From contig JALNJK010000003.1 in the NCBI GenBank assembly GCA_023268355.1, positions 145,516 through 209,515 on the forward strand: a stretch of DNA of 64,000 nucleotides, in the 5' to 3' direction. Positions within the stretch are counted from its first letter, which is position 1, and each line of letters starts with the position of its first letter. Position numbers and translations under genes: made by a program. The notes under the pieces are model-generated. The model was not told the DNA's origin, made no database searches, and was given only the letters and a program-made list of their open reading frames with translations. Positions 55,333 through 63,152 of this stretch are shown in pieces. This DNA is from Candidatus Terraquivivens tengchongensis. Its GTDB lineage: Archaea; Thermoproteota; Nitrososphaeria_A; Caldarchaeales; Wolframiiraptoraceae.

Positions 55333-56232
55333 AAGTGTTATGCCGATCGCAGACAATATAATCGCAAATACACCCAAATACACGAAGTCTATAACCAACG
55401 TCGAGCTGTTGAGCGGGAATATTGTCAGCTGTCTTATCGCATCAGTCAGGTAACTCACCGGGTTGACGTTGGCTATGGCTTGTAACCACTCAGGCATCAT
55501 GGATGTAGGAAAGAATATGTTGCTCGCGAACATCAACGGCATGTTTATCAGGTTCACGACTGCCATCTGCACCTCATGACGCGTTGACCTCAAAGCCAGC
55601 GCCAAGAACAGCGAAGATAATCCTACTGAGAGAAGGAATATGGCAGCATAAATTCCCAGAAGGTTCATTGGGCTGAACGTCGGGCTGATTTTCAGACCTA
55701 AGATAGCTGCTAGAGCTAAGATTATGGTCGCTTGGAACATCGACCTCAAAGCGGCATTAAGGACCTTCGAAAAGATTATCGCCGACCTCGGGACTGGTGT
55801 GCTTAGGACTTTATCCAAAAAACCTAAACGTCTGTCCCAAACCATTGACATACCGCTGAACATCGTCGTGAACATGACTATCATAGATATCATACCTACG
55901 GACATGTAGCTGAAGTAGTCTGTAACGCCGAAAAAGTTTTGCATTACATTAGTACCTATGTTCTCAAATACTTCCAACAATCTTTGTTTGATCAATGTGC
56001 CTGAAATTGTTATACCATATTCGGGTATTTTTATATCGGGTATGTTTACATTGCTTAAGCTGTTCACTGAAAAAATTGCGTTAAGGTTCATAGCCTTCCC
56101 AAGAAGCCCCATCCATATTATCGGTTGCAGTATAGCCATGAGGAGGATTATGGGCTCCTTCGCCCACTTCTTTAACTCACGGATGGTTAATGCCGAAAGC
56201 CCACGAAGTATGTTTGGACGGTACTCGCTCAT
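55309..56232 (-). CDS. ABC-2 type exporter permease (DrrB-like)
   Basis: 307 residues with six membrane helices. GLSALTIRELKKWAKEPIILLMAILQPIIWM and the DRRLGFLDKVLSTPVPRSAIIFSKVLNAALRSMFQA coupling segment are typical of drug or lipid exporters. It is translated right after the ATPase gene (4-nt overlap). Substrate unknown. Confidence 0.88.
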   Translation of the reverse strand: MSEYRPNILRGLSALTIRELKKWAKEPIILLMAILQPIIWMGLLGKAMNLNAIFSVNSLSNVNIPDIKIPEYGITISGTLIKQRLLEVFENIGTNVMQNFFGVTDYFSYMSVGMISMIVMFTTMFSGMSMVWDRRLGFLDKVLSTPVPRSAIIFSKVLNAALRSMFQATIILALAAILGLKISPTFSPMNLLGIYAAIFLLSVGLSSLFLALALRSTRHEVQMAVVNLINMPLMFASNIFFPTSMMPEWLQAIANVNPVSYLTDAIRQLTIFPLNSSTLVIDFVYLGVFAIILSAIGITLSWRYLTR

Positions 56233-57233
56233 TTCGACCTAGCCCTCCTCAAAGTTATCCTATGCGATACGAACGCCTCCCTAGATTCTTCAGCATCCCG
56301 CATAGACTTCCCGGTATATTCTAGATAAACCTCGTTCAACGTAGGCTTTTCAAGCGAAAGTTTCGTTATCGTATAACCTTTTCTTCTCAACACATCAATT
56401 ATAATAGGTGCCGTTACTTCTCCAGATTCTGCTTTAATCCTATAAGAACCGTTATCCTTCTTAACATCTTTCACGTTGTCAATATTACGGATGAGCTCGC
56501 TGACATCAACATCTTCTTTAATGCTTATCGTTATTACGTCGCCACCCAAGCTTCCTTTTAGCTCGCTCGGTGAACCAATGGCAATTATCTTGCCATGATC
56601 TATTATAGCGATGCGATCGCATAGAGCGTCCGCCTCCTCCATATAGTGCGTCGTCATGAAAAGCGTCATGTTATATTCTTCCTTAAGCTTCCTGATGTAG
56701 TCCCATATCGCGGCCCTTGTCTGAACATCCAAGCCTAACGTTGGTTCATCCAAGAACAGCACCTTAGGTGTGTTAATCAACCCGCATGCAAGCTCAAGCC
56801 TTCGGCGCATGCCGCCGGAGTACGTTTCTACTCTTTTGTCCTTAAAGGGTGTCAACTCCACGAGCTCAAGTAGCTCGAGCGCTCGCTTCTTAGCAACATC
56901 TTTAGGTATGCCATAAAGGTCTGCACATAACATTATGTTCTCATAACCAGTCAGGTCCTCGTCCGCTGTGTATTCTTGGGGCACGACGCCTATGACCTTC
57001 CTGACCATGCTCGCTTGCCTAACGACATCGTAGCCGAGCACTGATGCTCTGCCTTCCGTTGGTTTCAAAACCGTTGTCAGCATGTTTATGGTTGTAGTTT
57101 TACCCGCACCGTTCGGTCCAAGAAAGCCGAAGATTTCACCTTCCTCCACGCTAAAGCTCACATGGTCTACGGCCACGAAACCTTTGTTAAAGACCTTCGT
57201 TAACCCATCAACCTCTATCACATTTTTAACCAT
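56229..57233 (-). CDS. ABC-2 type exporter ATPase (DrrA-like)
   Basis: 334 residues. Walker A GPNGAGKTT, signature YSGGMRRRLELACGL, Walker B VLFLDEPTLGLDVQTR, followed by a C-terminal domain (from about residue 225) of the DrrA/DUF4162 kind. It starts 2 bp after the PadR gene, so the three genes form a regulator-ATPase-permease operon. Confidence 0.93.
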   Translation of the reverse strand: MVKNVIEVDGLTKVFNKGFVAVDHVSFSVEEGEIFGFLGPNGAGKTTTINMLTTVLKPTEGRASVLGYDVVRQASMVRKVIGVVPQEYTADEDLTGYENIMLCADLYGIPKDVAKKRALELLELVELTPFKDKRVETYSGGMRRRLELACGLINTPKVLFLDEPTLGLDVQTRAAIWDYIRKLKEEYNMTLFMTTHYMEEADALCDRIAIIDHGKIIAIGSPSELKGSLGGDVITISIKEDVDVSELIRNIDNVKDVKKDNGSYRIKAESGEVTAPIIIDVLRRKGYTITKLSLEKPTLNEVYLEYTGKSMRDAEESREAFVSHRITLRRARSK

Positions 57234-57235
57234 GC

Positions 57236-57799
57236 TTAAATCGCCGCCCTTAACTTCTTCTCTATTTCCTCCAACTTCTGCGCGGCTTCGTTCAAAACAT
57301 CAAGCGCCTCTTCCATGGCGGATTCCGAGAACTTCTCCTCTAAACTCATACGAAGGTTGAGTAGAGCCCTGAAGAACCTTCTGAACGTTCCATGAATCCT
57401 TTCAGCATGCTCCGATGGTATACGTAACCACAGACCGTACAATGGCGGTGCAATAGTCATTTTTTCCATCCTAAGGTGCGATCTTATCTTACGTTGTTCC
57501 TCCAAAAGGTTCTTACCCTTAGCGGTAAGTGTATAACGCTTTATTCCACTTTCCTGCGCAGGCACCTCTTCAATGTACCCGTTATCCTGTAACCATGCAA
57601 GTAGCGGATAGACCGACCCCGGACTCGGTTTCCAGCAACCGCCAGTCATCCTCCCGATTTCGTTTATTATTTCCGAGCCTGAGAGGGGCCTCTCATTCAA
57701 AAGCTCGAGAACATGATAGCGTAGAAAGCCCTTCGGAACGGCTGCCATGTGTCTTGCCCAATGCCTGAACGCTGGAATATGTATAGGGTAATCGAACAT
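57236..57799 (-). CDS. PadR-family transcriptional regulator
   Basis: 187 residues from ATG 57799, with GGTGAT upstream; a longer frame from 57892 lacks such a signal and would run into the aIF5A gene. The winged helix (RYHVLELLNERPLSGSEIINEIGRMTGGCWKPSPGSVYPLLAWLQDNGYIEE) and C-terminal dimerising helices (RMSLEEKFSESAMEEALDVLNEAAQKLEEIEKK) are PadR. It is the first gene of the exporter operon, with a palindrome over its start. Confidence 0.9.
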   Translation of the reverse strand: MFDYPIHIPAFRHWARHMAAVPKGFLRYHVLELLNERPLSGSEIINEIGRMTGGCWKPSPGSVYPLLAWLQDNGYIEEVPAQESGIKRYTLTAKGKNLLEEQRKIRSHLRMEKMTIAPPLYGLWLRIPSEHAERIHGTFRRFFRALLNLRMSLEEKFSESAMEEALDVLNEAAQKLEEIEKKLRAAI

Positions 57800-57826
57800 G
57801 ATATCACCGTTGATATCATGTTCGAT
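57791..57826. promoter_or_regulatory. Perfect 16-bp inverted repeat over the padR start
   Basis: ATCGAACATGATATCA (57791-57806) and TGATATCATGTTCGAT (57811-57826) are exact reverse complements around CCGT. The start codon and ribosome-binding site of padR lie inside it. The most likely reader is the PadR protein itself, silencing its exporter operon. Confidence 0.85.
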
Positions 57827-57881
57827 AATAAGCTCTATATAAAGTATTACGCTATGAGGAAAAAGCTCTGAAAATAATGGA

Positions 57882-58271
57882 CTATTTAACACCTACCAGT
57901 AAGTGTCTGCCCATGATAGTCCAATACTCGACGGTAACGCCAGGCTCTATCTTATTCCTCAAAGACTCGTCTTGCGGTAGCGGCACCTCGACTATTTGGA
58001 GGCTCTCGGAGTCCATGACACTGACCACGTCACCTATTGACACAACTTGACCGGTCCTCTTTTCTATTATTGGGACGTCAACTTTACTGTCTGCAGGTCC
58101 TACCATACTCCTCTTAACACCATCAAATATCCCTATAGCGACCAGTCTGACCTTCGCCGAGCCATGCTTGCCCGGCTTACTCTTCTCCAGTTCAACTATC
58201 CTACAAGGCTCACCATCTATTATAACGTTGTGCCCGACTTTTAAAGAGCCCATATCAGTTGGCTTGCTCAT
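57882..58271 (-). CDS. eif5a: Translation factor aIF5A
   Basis: 129 residues. The hypusine loop SKPGKHGSAK has Lys 35 in the modified position, and the C-terminal OB fold (GVTVEYWTIMGRHLLVGVK) is present. It frees ribosomes stalled on Pro-rich tracts, such as the one at the end of the surface protein. The gene runs into the padR upstream region. Confidence 0.96.
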   Translation of the reverse strand: MSKPTDMGSLKVGHNVIIDGEPCRIVELEKSKPGKHGSAKVRLVAIGIFDGVKRSMVGPADSKVDVPIIEKRTGQVVSIGDVVSVMDSESLQIVEVPLPQDESLRNKIEPGVTVEYWTIMGRHLLVGVK

Positions 58272-58368
58272 GCTCTCCCCTCAGCATCAGCAATGAACGG
58301 ACGGCTATATATATTACGTAAATTTAAGGATGTGCTTAGTAGCATTTGTATAAGTTCATTCATCAATT

Positions 58369-60216
58369 TTAAGACGCTCCGTAAAGTTTTCTGGCAACTT
58401 CTTCTAAATCAAGTTTCACAAGCTTCTCGTAAGTCGGTCGGCCAAGCTCATCCCAGCCTCTAACGGCATAATACGTCTTTAGCATCTCTATGAACTTGTC
58501 CTTATCTAGCTTCGCACCCTTTGTACGTCCTTCTGGAACGGGGTCAGAGAAGTCCCTCTCCGGTAATAAGTCGTCCTTTATGCTTATGCCTTTGCGGATG
58601 ACAGCGATCGCCCTCGTCAAATTCCAGACTTTTTCCGACCTAAATAAGAGGTCGTCGAATGTAAACTCTTTTCCAGTAACCGCAGAATACGCTTCAGCAT
58701 AAACGTTTGGGTCGATACCAAGCTCCACCCAGTAAAACCTGCAAACGCCTAACATATCGAACAACGGTCTTATATGCTGAAGGTAGATGACTTTCCTGAC
58801 TTTGTCTTCTGTGTAACTGTTCCTACCGACCTCGAGGTCGTAGGTTATCGCCCAAGACCTGTTATGATGCGCTCCGATGTCGCAGGTCGCATAACTCAAG
58901 GCCATGGCGGTCGCCGCTCTATGGTCATAAGCACTGATCTCTAAGCCCTTCACATGCATGGCGAAAGCATCAGAGCCCTTGCCTATGCGTTCAGCTAGCG
59001 TCTTTACACCCTCAGCCATCAGGTCGCCGAAACCCTCTCTCTTTGCAATCATTCTTATCATCTCACAGATGGTGTTTACATCGCCCCACTTTGGTGTGAG
59101 GCCAAGCTCCTTCTCCGTGATTAACCCTCTCTGGTAACACTCTATGACGAATGCGAGCACCGAGCCCGTGCTGATGGTATCCAACCCATAGTAGTCACAC
59201 AGGTAGTTTGCTTTTGCAACCTCCTCAATACTCTTCAGCCCGAGGTTTGAGCCCAACATGGCTGCCGTCTCGTACTCGATACCAACCTCTCCTTCTCCAT
59301 TCAACTTAAACCGAACAACGTGCTCGCATGGAATTATGCAGTTCGAACAAGCTCTCGTAAACACCTTCACTTTCTCCATGGCGCTGCCGCCTATGTTATC
59401 CGCATACTCGAAAACCGTTTTTTGAAAATTGTAAGTCGGCAGACACTCTGCCTTGTTTGACCACTCGATCGTAGCCAACGTTCCGTACCTTCTCCAGGCT
59501 TCGTAGTTTGGACTCTCCCTCACCATCTTCTGGAGCTTTTTTGCCGCTTCCTTCAACCTTTCCTCATCCGCAACCTTAACGTCCTTATCACCCATCGCAA
59601 CTATCGCTTTCAACTTTTTCGAACCCATAACGGCACCAATTCCCGTCCTTCCTGCTTGAGCGTGCCGCATTCCTTTCCTTGACCAGTCTACATTAATACA
59701 AGCGAACTTCACGAGCTTCTCACCTGCCATGCCTATTGACGCGACAGAACAATCGCCATATTCGTTCAACAACTTTGCATCGGTCTCCTGCGAATTGAGA
59801 CCCCACAACTTTTCTGCATCATGAATTTCTACCTTACCATCTGCCACGAGCAAGTAGACAGGATGAGGTGATGCGCCCTTAATCATTAGTGCATCTATTC
59901 CAGCTTTCCTCATCTTGTAACCAAAGAAACCGCCTACGTTGCTGTCACCGTATATTCCAGTCTGTGGGCTTATAGCCGCGAACGTTGTCTTTCCACCGCT
60001 CTGGAATTGTACGGCGGTTAACGGCCCAGTTGCGACGACAAGTACGTTAGAAGGATGAAAGCCATCGACTATGTTATCAAGTTCCTTGAATAGAATGTAA
60101 GCAGCCCATCCGCGACCTCCTATAAAGCCATACGCAAGCTTCTCGTCAACATCCTTTACCTCAACTTTGCCGGAGTGGAGGTCTACATACGAAAGTTTGT
60201 TGTAACCTAATAGCAT
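58369..60216 (-). CDS. aor: Tungsten-dependent aldehyde:ferredoxin oxidoreductase
   Basis: 615 residues. N-terminal YVDLHSGKVEVKDVDEKLAYGFIGGRGWAAYILFKEL, the pterin-binding GRTGIGAVMGSKKLKAI, cluster cysteines CSNCIIPC with a later Cys, and the DYYGLDTISTGSVLAF block. It oxidises aldehydes to acids with ferredoxin reduction, using a tungstopterin. Lies 620 bp from the tungstate transporter genes and is separated from them by tRNA-Met and the PRC protein. The 84 bp upstream show no clear operator. Confidence 0.94.
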   Translation of the reverse strand: MLLGYNKLSYVDLHSGKVEVKDVDEKLAYGFIGGRGWAAYILFKELDNIVDGFHPSNVLVVATGPLTAVQFQSGGKTTFAAISPQTGIYGDSNVGGFFGYKMRKAGIDALMIKGASPHPVYLLVADGKVEIHDAEKLWGLNSQETDAKLLNEYGDCSVASIGMAGEKLVKFACINVDWSRKGMRHAQAGRTGIGAVMGSKKLKAIVAMGDKDVKVADEERLKEAAKKLQKMVRESPNYEAWRRYGTLATIEWSNKAECLPTYNFQKTVFEYADNIGGSAMEKVKVFTRACSNCIIPCEHVVRFKLNGEGEVGIEYETAAMLGSNLGLKSIEEVAKANYLCDYYGLDTISTGSVLAFVIECYQRGLITEKELGLTPKWGDVNTICEMIRMIAKREGFGDLMAEGVKTLAERIGKGSDAFAMHVKGLEISAYDHRAATAMALSYATCDIGAHHNRSWAITYDLEVGRNSYTEDKVRKVIYLQHIRPLFDMLGVCRFYWVELGIDPNVYAEAYSAVTGKEFTFDDLLFRSEKVWNLTRAIAVIRKGISIKDDLLPERDFSDPVPEGRTKGAKLDKDKFIEMLKTYYAVRGWDELGRPTYEKLVKLDLEEVARKLYGAS

Positions 60217-60300
60217 ATTGAAAATACCTCTTCACAACAATAAAAATATAAAGTTAGCGCGTTAATGTATTTATTTAAGTGAGGCTATTTTTAGTGCTGA

Positions 60301-60375
60301 AGCGGGGTAGGGTAGCCAGGATAACCCGCCGGGCTCATAACCCGGAGATCGATGGTTCAAATCCATCCCCCGCTA
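60301..60375 (+). tRNA. Initiator tRNA-Met (anticodon CAT)
   Basis: Acceptor AGCGGGG/CCCCGCT gives the A1-U72 pair of archaeal and eukaryotic initiators. The anticodon stem has three consecutive G-C pairs (CCGGG-CTCATAA-CCCGG). T arm GATGG-TTCAAAT-CCATC, discriminator A. No intron. Confidence 0.95.
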
Positions 60376-60417
60376 TCCCTAACAATGCTTATAAGTGGCT
60401 GAAGCAAACTATACGCA

Positions 60418-60834
60418 ATGTCAGGATTAACCAGAAGCCAGCTTATTGGTAAACAAGTTTACAACCCAGATGGAACGTTAGTAGGGACGATAAACGACGT
60501 CGAGCTGATCATAGACAGGAATGAGGTGGCCCTTCAGGTACAGACCAAATACAGGACAACAGAGTACGTGCCGTGGACAAAGGTGAATGCTGTTGGTGAT
60601 ATCGTCCTGTTAAAGGAGAAGGTAGAGATACAGGCACCACAAGTAGCACCACCTCCAGAGGCTCCCAAGCCCGCTTCTCAAACAGTGACGGAGAAGTTGG
60701 GCGAAATAGGTGAGTCCTTGAAATCTCTCGTGAAATCTAGTGGCGTAAAATGTCCTACTTGCGGCGAAAAGGCAACGTACATCTCACAGTATAAAAAGTA
60801 CTACTGTTACAAGTGTGCGAAATACATCAATTGA
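60418..60834 (+). CDS. PRC-barrel protein with C-terminal zinc ribbon
   Basis: 138 residues. SQLIGKQVYNPDGTLVGTINDVELI...YVPWTKVNAVGDIVLLK is a PRC barrel, then a Pro/Ala linker and a CPTCGEKATYISQYKKYYCYKC ribbon. PRC barrels in archaea take part in RNA processing and cell division. Convergent with the transporter ATPase, 1-nt gap. Confidence 0.88.
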   Translation: MSGLTRSQLIGKQVYNPDGTLVGTINDVELIIDRNEVALQVQTKYRTTEYVPWTKVNAVGDIVLLKEKVEIQAPQVAPPPEAPKPASQTVTEKLGEIGESLKSLVKSSGVKCPTCGEKATYISQYKKYYCYKCAKYIN

Positions 60835-60835
60835 A

Positions 60836-61504
60836 TCAGCTAATGCGTTCTGGATTTTCAATTAATGTCGCCGTCTTATTTTCTACAACAATAGTTCTGC
60901 CCATCAGTTGTAGGGCGAGAAGTCTGTCGTGAGTTGCCATAGCGACACAAACCTCTTTCCTTACCATTTCTCTTAAAAGCTCCATAAAGATTTCCCGACC
61001 GCTCTTATCCAGGCTTGCAATAGGCTCGTCGAGTAGCAGGTTCTTCGGTCTGACAGCTAAGGCCCTTGCTAGGGCTACTTTTTGTTGCTGTCCAGCAGAA
61101 AGTGTTTGAGCTTTTTCGTGGGCCAAATGCTTGATGCCGAGCGCTTCCAGCGCTTCCTCGGTCCTAGTGGCAACCTCATCATCAGGCACATTCCTAATTC
61201 TTAAACCATAGGCTACGTTATCAGCGACACTGCCCCTAAGCATGATGGGCTTTTCGTGCACGTAAACAACATTCCGCCTTACTGAGACCCTAACTGTCTC
61301 TGGCGCAGACCATGTGTTGACACCATCTATCAAAACCTCACCTACCCGTGGCCTGTATATAGCAGCAGCTAGTTTCAGCAACGTAGTCTTCCCCGAACCG
61401 TTGGGTCCTATGACCACTGTTACACCAGGACCGAATGTAAGGTTCACGTCCCTAATAATATCCTCGTTTGCGTAAGCAAAAGAAACCCTCTTCAGCTCTA
61501 TCAT
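60836..61504 (-). CDS. tupC: Tungstate (molybdate) ABC transporter ATPase
   Basis: 222 residues. Walker A GPNGSGKTTLL, signature LSAGQQQKVALARAL, Walker B NLLLDEPIASLDKSG. Coupled to the permease by a 4-nt overlap. Named tup by the binding protein; tungstate preference is inferred. Confidence 0.9.
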   Translation of the reverse strand: MIELKRVSFAYANEDIIRDVNLTFGPGVTVVIGPNGSGKTTLLKLAAAIYRPRVGEVLIDGVNTWSAPETVRVSVRRNVVYVHEKPIMLRGSVADNVAYGLRIRNVPDDEVATRTEEALEALGIKHLAHEKAQTLSAGQQQKVALARALAVRPKNLLLDEPIASLDKSGREIFMELLREMVRKEVCVAMATHDRLLALQLMGRTIVVENKTATLIENPERIS

Positions 61505-62139
61505 GCAGTTTTACCTACCTTCCTGACGATCGCTGTTACTAAAAAGGTAACGAAAAGCAAAACTCCTCCGAGTGCTAGGGCAAACTCAAACTCGCCTTTA
61601 GAGACCTCCAAGGCTATAGCTGTTGTCATAACGCGCGTTAATCCTTTGATGTTACCTCCGAGCATCAGAGCTACACCGAGCTCGCCTATCGCTCTGTTGA
61701 AACCTATTAGAATCACACTCATTAGTCTAGGAAGCGACTCGGTCACCATCGTAACCAATGCTTGTCTTTCAGTTGCTCCTATCGAGACAGCCATCTCCCA
61801 AATTCCTGCCCTCGTCTCGCGGAGCACAGATGCACTAAGCGAAACTATTAGAGGCGTAATCAGAACGGCTTCGCCGATAACGATTGATGTAGGCGTGTAG
61901 AGTATGCCAAGGAAACCCAAAGGCCCTGAGCGTGATAACAAAAGATACAGTACGAGACCTACCAAGACTGTTGGAATAGCGACGAGAGTGTTCGTAAGAT
62001 CGAGCAAAACCCTCCTAAACTCGGACTCTTTGGCCGTTAGAATCATAGCTACTGGTATGCTCCAGAATGCAGCAAGCATCGTGGCCGTACCCGAAATGAG
62101 TAAGGACCTCGCGACAACTTCGGCTACTTCTTGCCACAT
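61501..62139 (-). CDS. tupB: Tungstate (molybdate) ABC transporter permease
   Basis: 212 residues with five to six membrane helices. The coupling loop EMAVSIGATERQALVTMVTESLPR and GFNRAIGELGVALMLGGNIKG are the TupB/WtpB signatures. Confidence 0.92.
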   Translation of the reverse strand: MWQEVAEVVARSLLISGTATMLAAFWSIPVAMILTAKESEFRRVLLDLTNTLVAIPTVLVGLVLYLLLSRSGPLGFLGILYTPTSIVIGEAVLITPLIVSLSASVLRETRAGIWEMAVSIGATERQALVTMVTESLPRLMSVILIGFNRAIGELGVALMLGGNIKGLTRVMTTAIALEVSKGEFEFALALGGVLLFVTFLVTAIVRKVGKTA

Positions 62140-62173
62140 GGTCGTAGACCTCGCTTAAAAACATCTACAGAAA

Positions 62174-63073
62174 CTATCCGAGCTTAGCCATGCTTTCCCA
62201 GACATTCTTGAGCTCTCCTGTCGGATCGCCCCTTGCTGCATTGAACAAAGGTTTGCCGAATTCGTCAATTCCATAGTTCTCGATTATTTTTTGCCCTTCT
62301 TCTGAGGTTATGAACCTCATGAAGACCTCGGCTAGCTTCTCGTTCACACCGGGAACCTTTACTGGGTTAACAACGTAGACAGAATATATGTTGATCAATG
62401 CGTCTCCTCTCTCAACGAGCGGCTTTAGCTCGCCCAACTTATCGCTGAACTTAAGGTATGTGCCAACGTCGCTGAGTGTATAGGCTTTCTTCTCGTTGGC
62501 CACCATCAGGGTTAGCGCCATGTCCGCTCCCAGCTCCAGATACCAAGTCTTACCGGACGGATTAACACTGGCTAACGACCATAACATCAATTCCCTATTA
62601 TGCGTCCCTGAATTGTCAGCCCTAGATACGAATATCGCCCTACCCCTTTCACCCGCAGTGTAGATAGCGGCCATGGCCTCAATAGGACTCATTCCAGTTA
62701 CATTTGCAGGATCATCGCTGGGCCCTACTATGATGAAGTAGTTGTATGCGAATATCTTGCCTGGTTTCAACGTCCCATCATCGAGATATCGCTTTTCGAG
62801 GTTTGGTGCATGTGATAAGACCATATCAGCATCGCCCTGAGCGGCTCTACGTAAAGCCTCGCCGCTACCAATCGCGATGAACTGAACCGAAACATCTGGA
62901 TGCATTTGCTTAAATTCTTCGGCCAATTTATCAAGCAGACCCGTGTTATACAGGCTCGTCGTCGTAGTAACGCGGAGTATGTTTTCATGTTGTCCTGTTT
63001 GGTAAATGGAAAGGAACAAAATAGAAACAACAACCGCAACGGTGAGTGCTACAAATACCCGCCTAATTCTCAT
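62174..63073 (-). CDS. tupA: Tungstate-binding protein of the ABC transporter
   Basis: 299 residues. A signal peptide or anchor (VFVALTVAVVVSILFLSIY) precedes the ligand domain. LRVTTTTSLYNTGLLDKLAEEF, FVSRADNSGTHNRELMLW and YTLSDVGTYL are the oxyanion-binding loops of TupA proteins (TTTS, SGTH and SDxGTY), which favour tungstate. Start ATG 63073 is preceded by GGTGAGGT and a ModE-box-like operator. This transporter would feed the aldehyde oxidoreductase nearby. Confidence 0.93.
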   Translation of the reverse strand: MRIRRVFVALTVAVVVSILFLSIYQTGQHENILRVTTTTSLYNTGLLDKLAEEFKQMHPDVSVQFIAIGSGEALRRAAQGDADMVLSHAPNLEKRYLDDGTLKPGKIFAYNYFIIVGPSDDPANVTGMSPIEAMAAIYTAGERGRAIFVSRADNSGTHNRELMLWSLASVNPSGKTWYLELGADMALTLMVANEKKAYTLSDVGTYLKFSDKLGELKPLVERGDALINIYSVYVVNPVKVPGVNEKLAEVFMRFITSEEGQKIIENYGIDEFGKPLFNAARGDPTGELKNVWESMAKLG

Positions 63074-63081
63074 ACCTCACC

Positions 63082-63108
63082 ATCGTTATTCCTTTTTGAT
63101 ATAACGAT
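63082..63108. promoter_or_regulatory. ModE-box-like operator upstream of tupA
   Basis: ATCGTTAT (63082-63089) and ATAACGAT (63101-63108) form an inverted repeat over 27 bp, close to the E. coli ModE site (ATCGCTATATA-gap-TATATAACGAT). A further ATAACGA stands at 63134-63140. It lies between a TTTAAAAG TATA-like box (about 63109-63117, minus strand) and the tupA start, where binding would block transcription. Confidence 0.75.
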
Positions 63109-63152
63109 ACTTTTAAATGTTTTTATAAAAAAGATAACGACTATATGCGACC

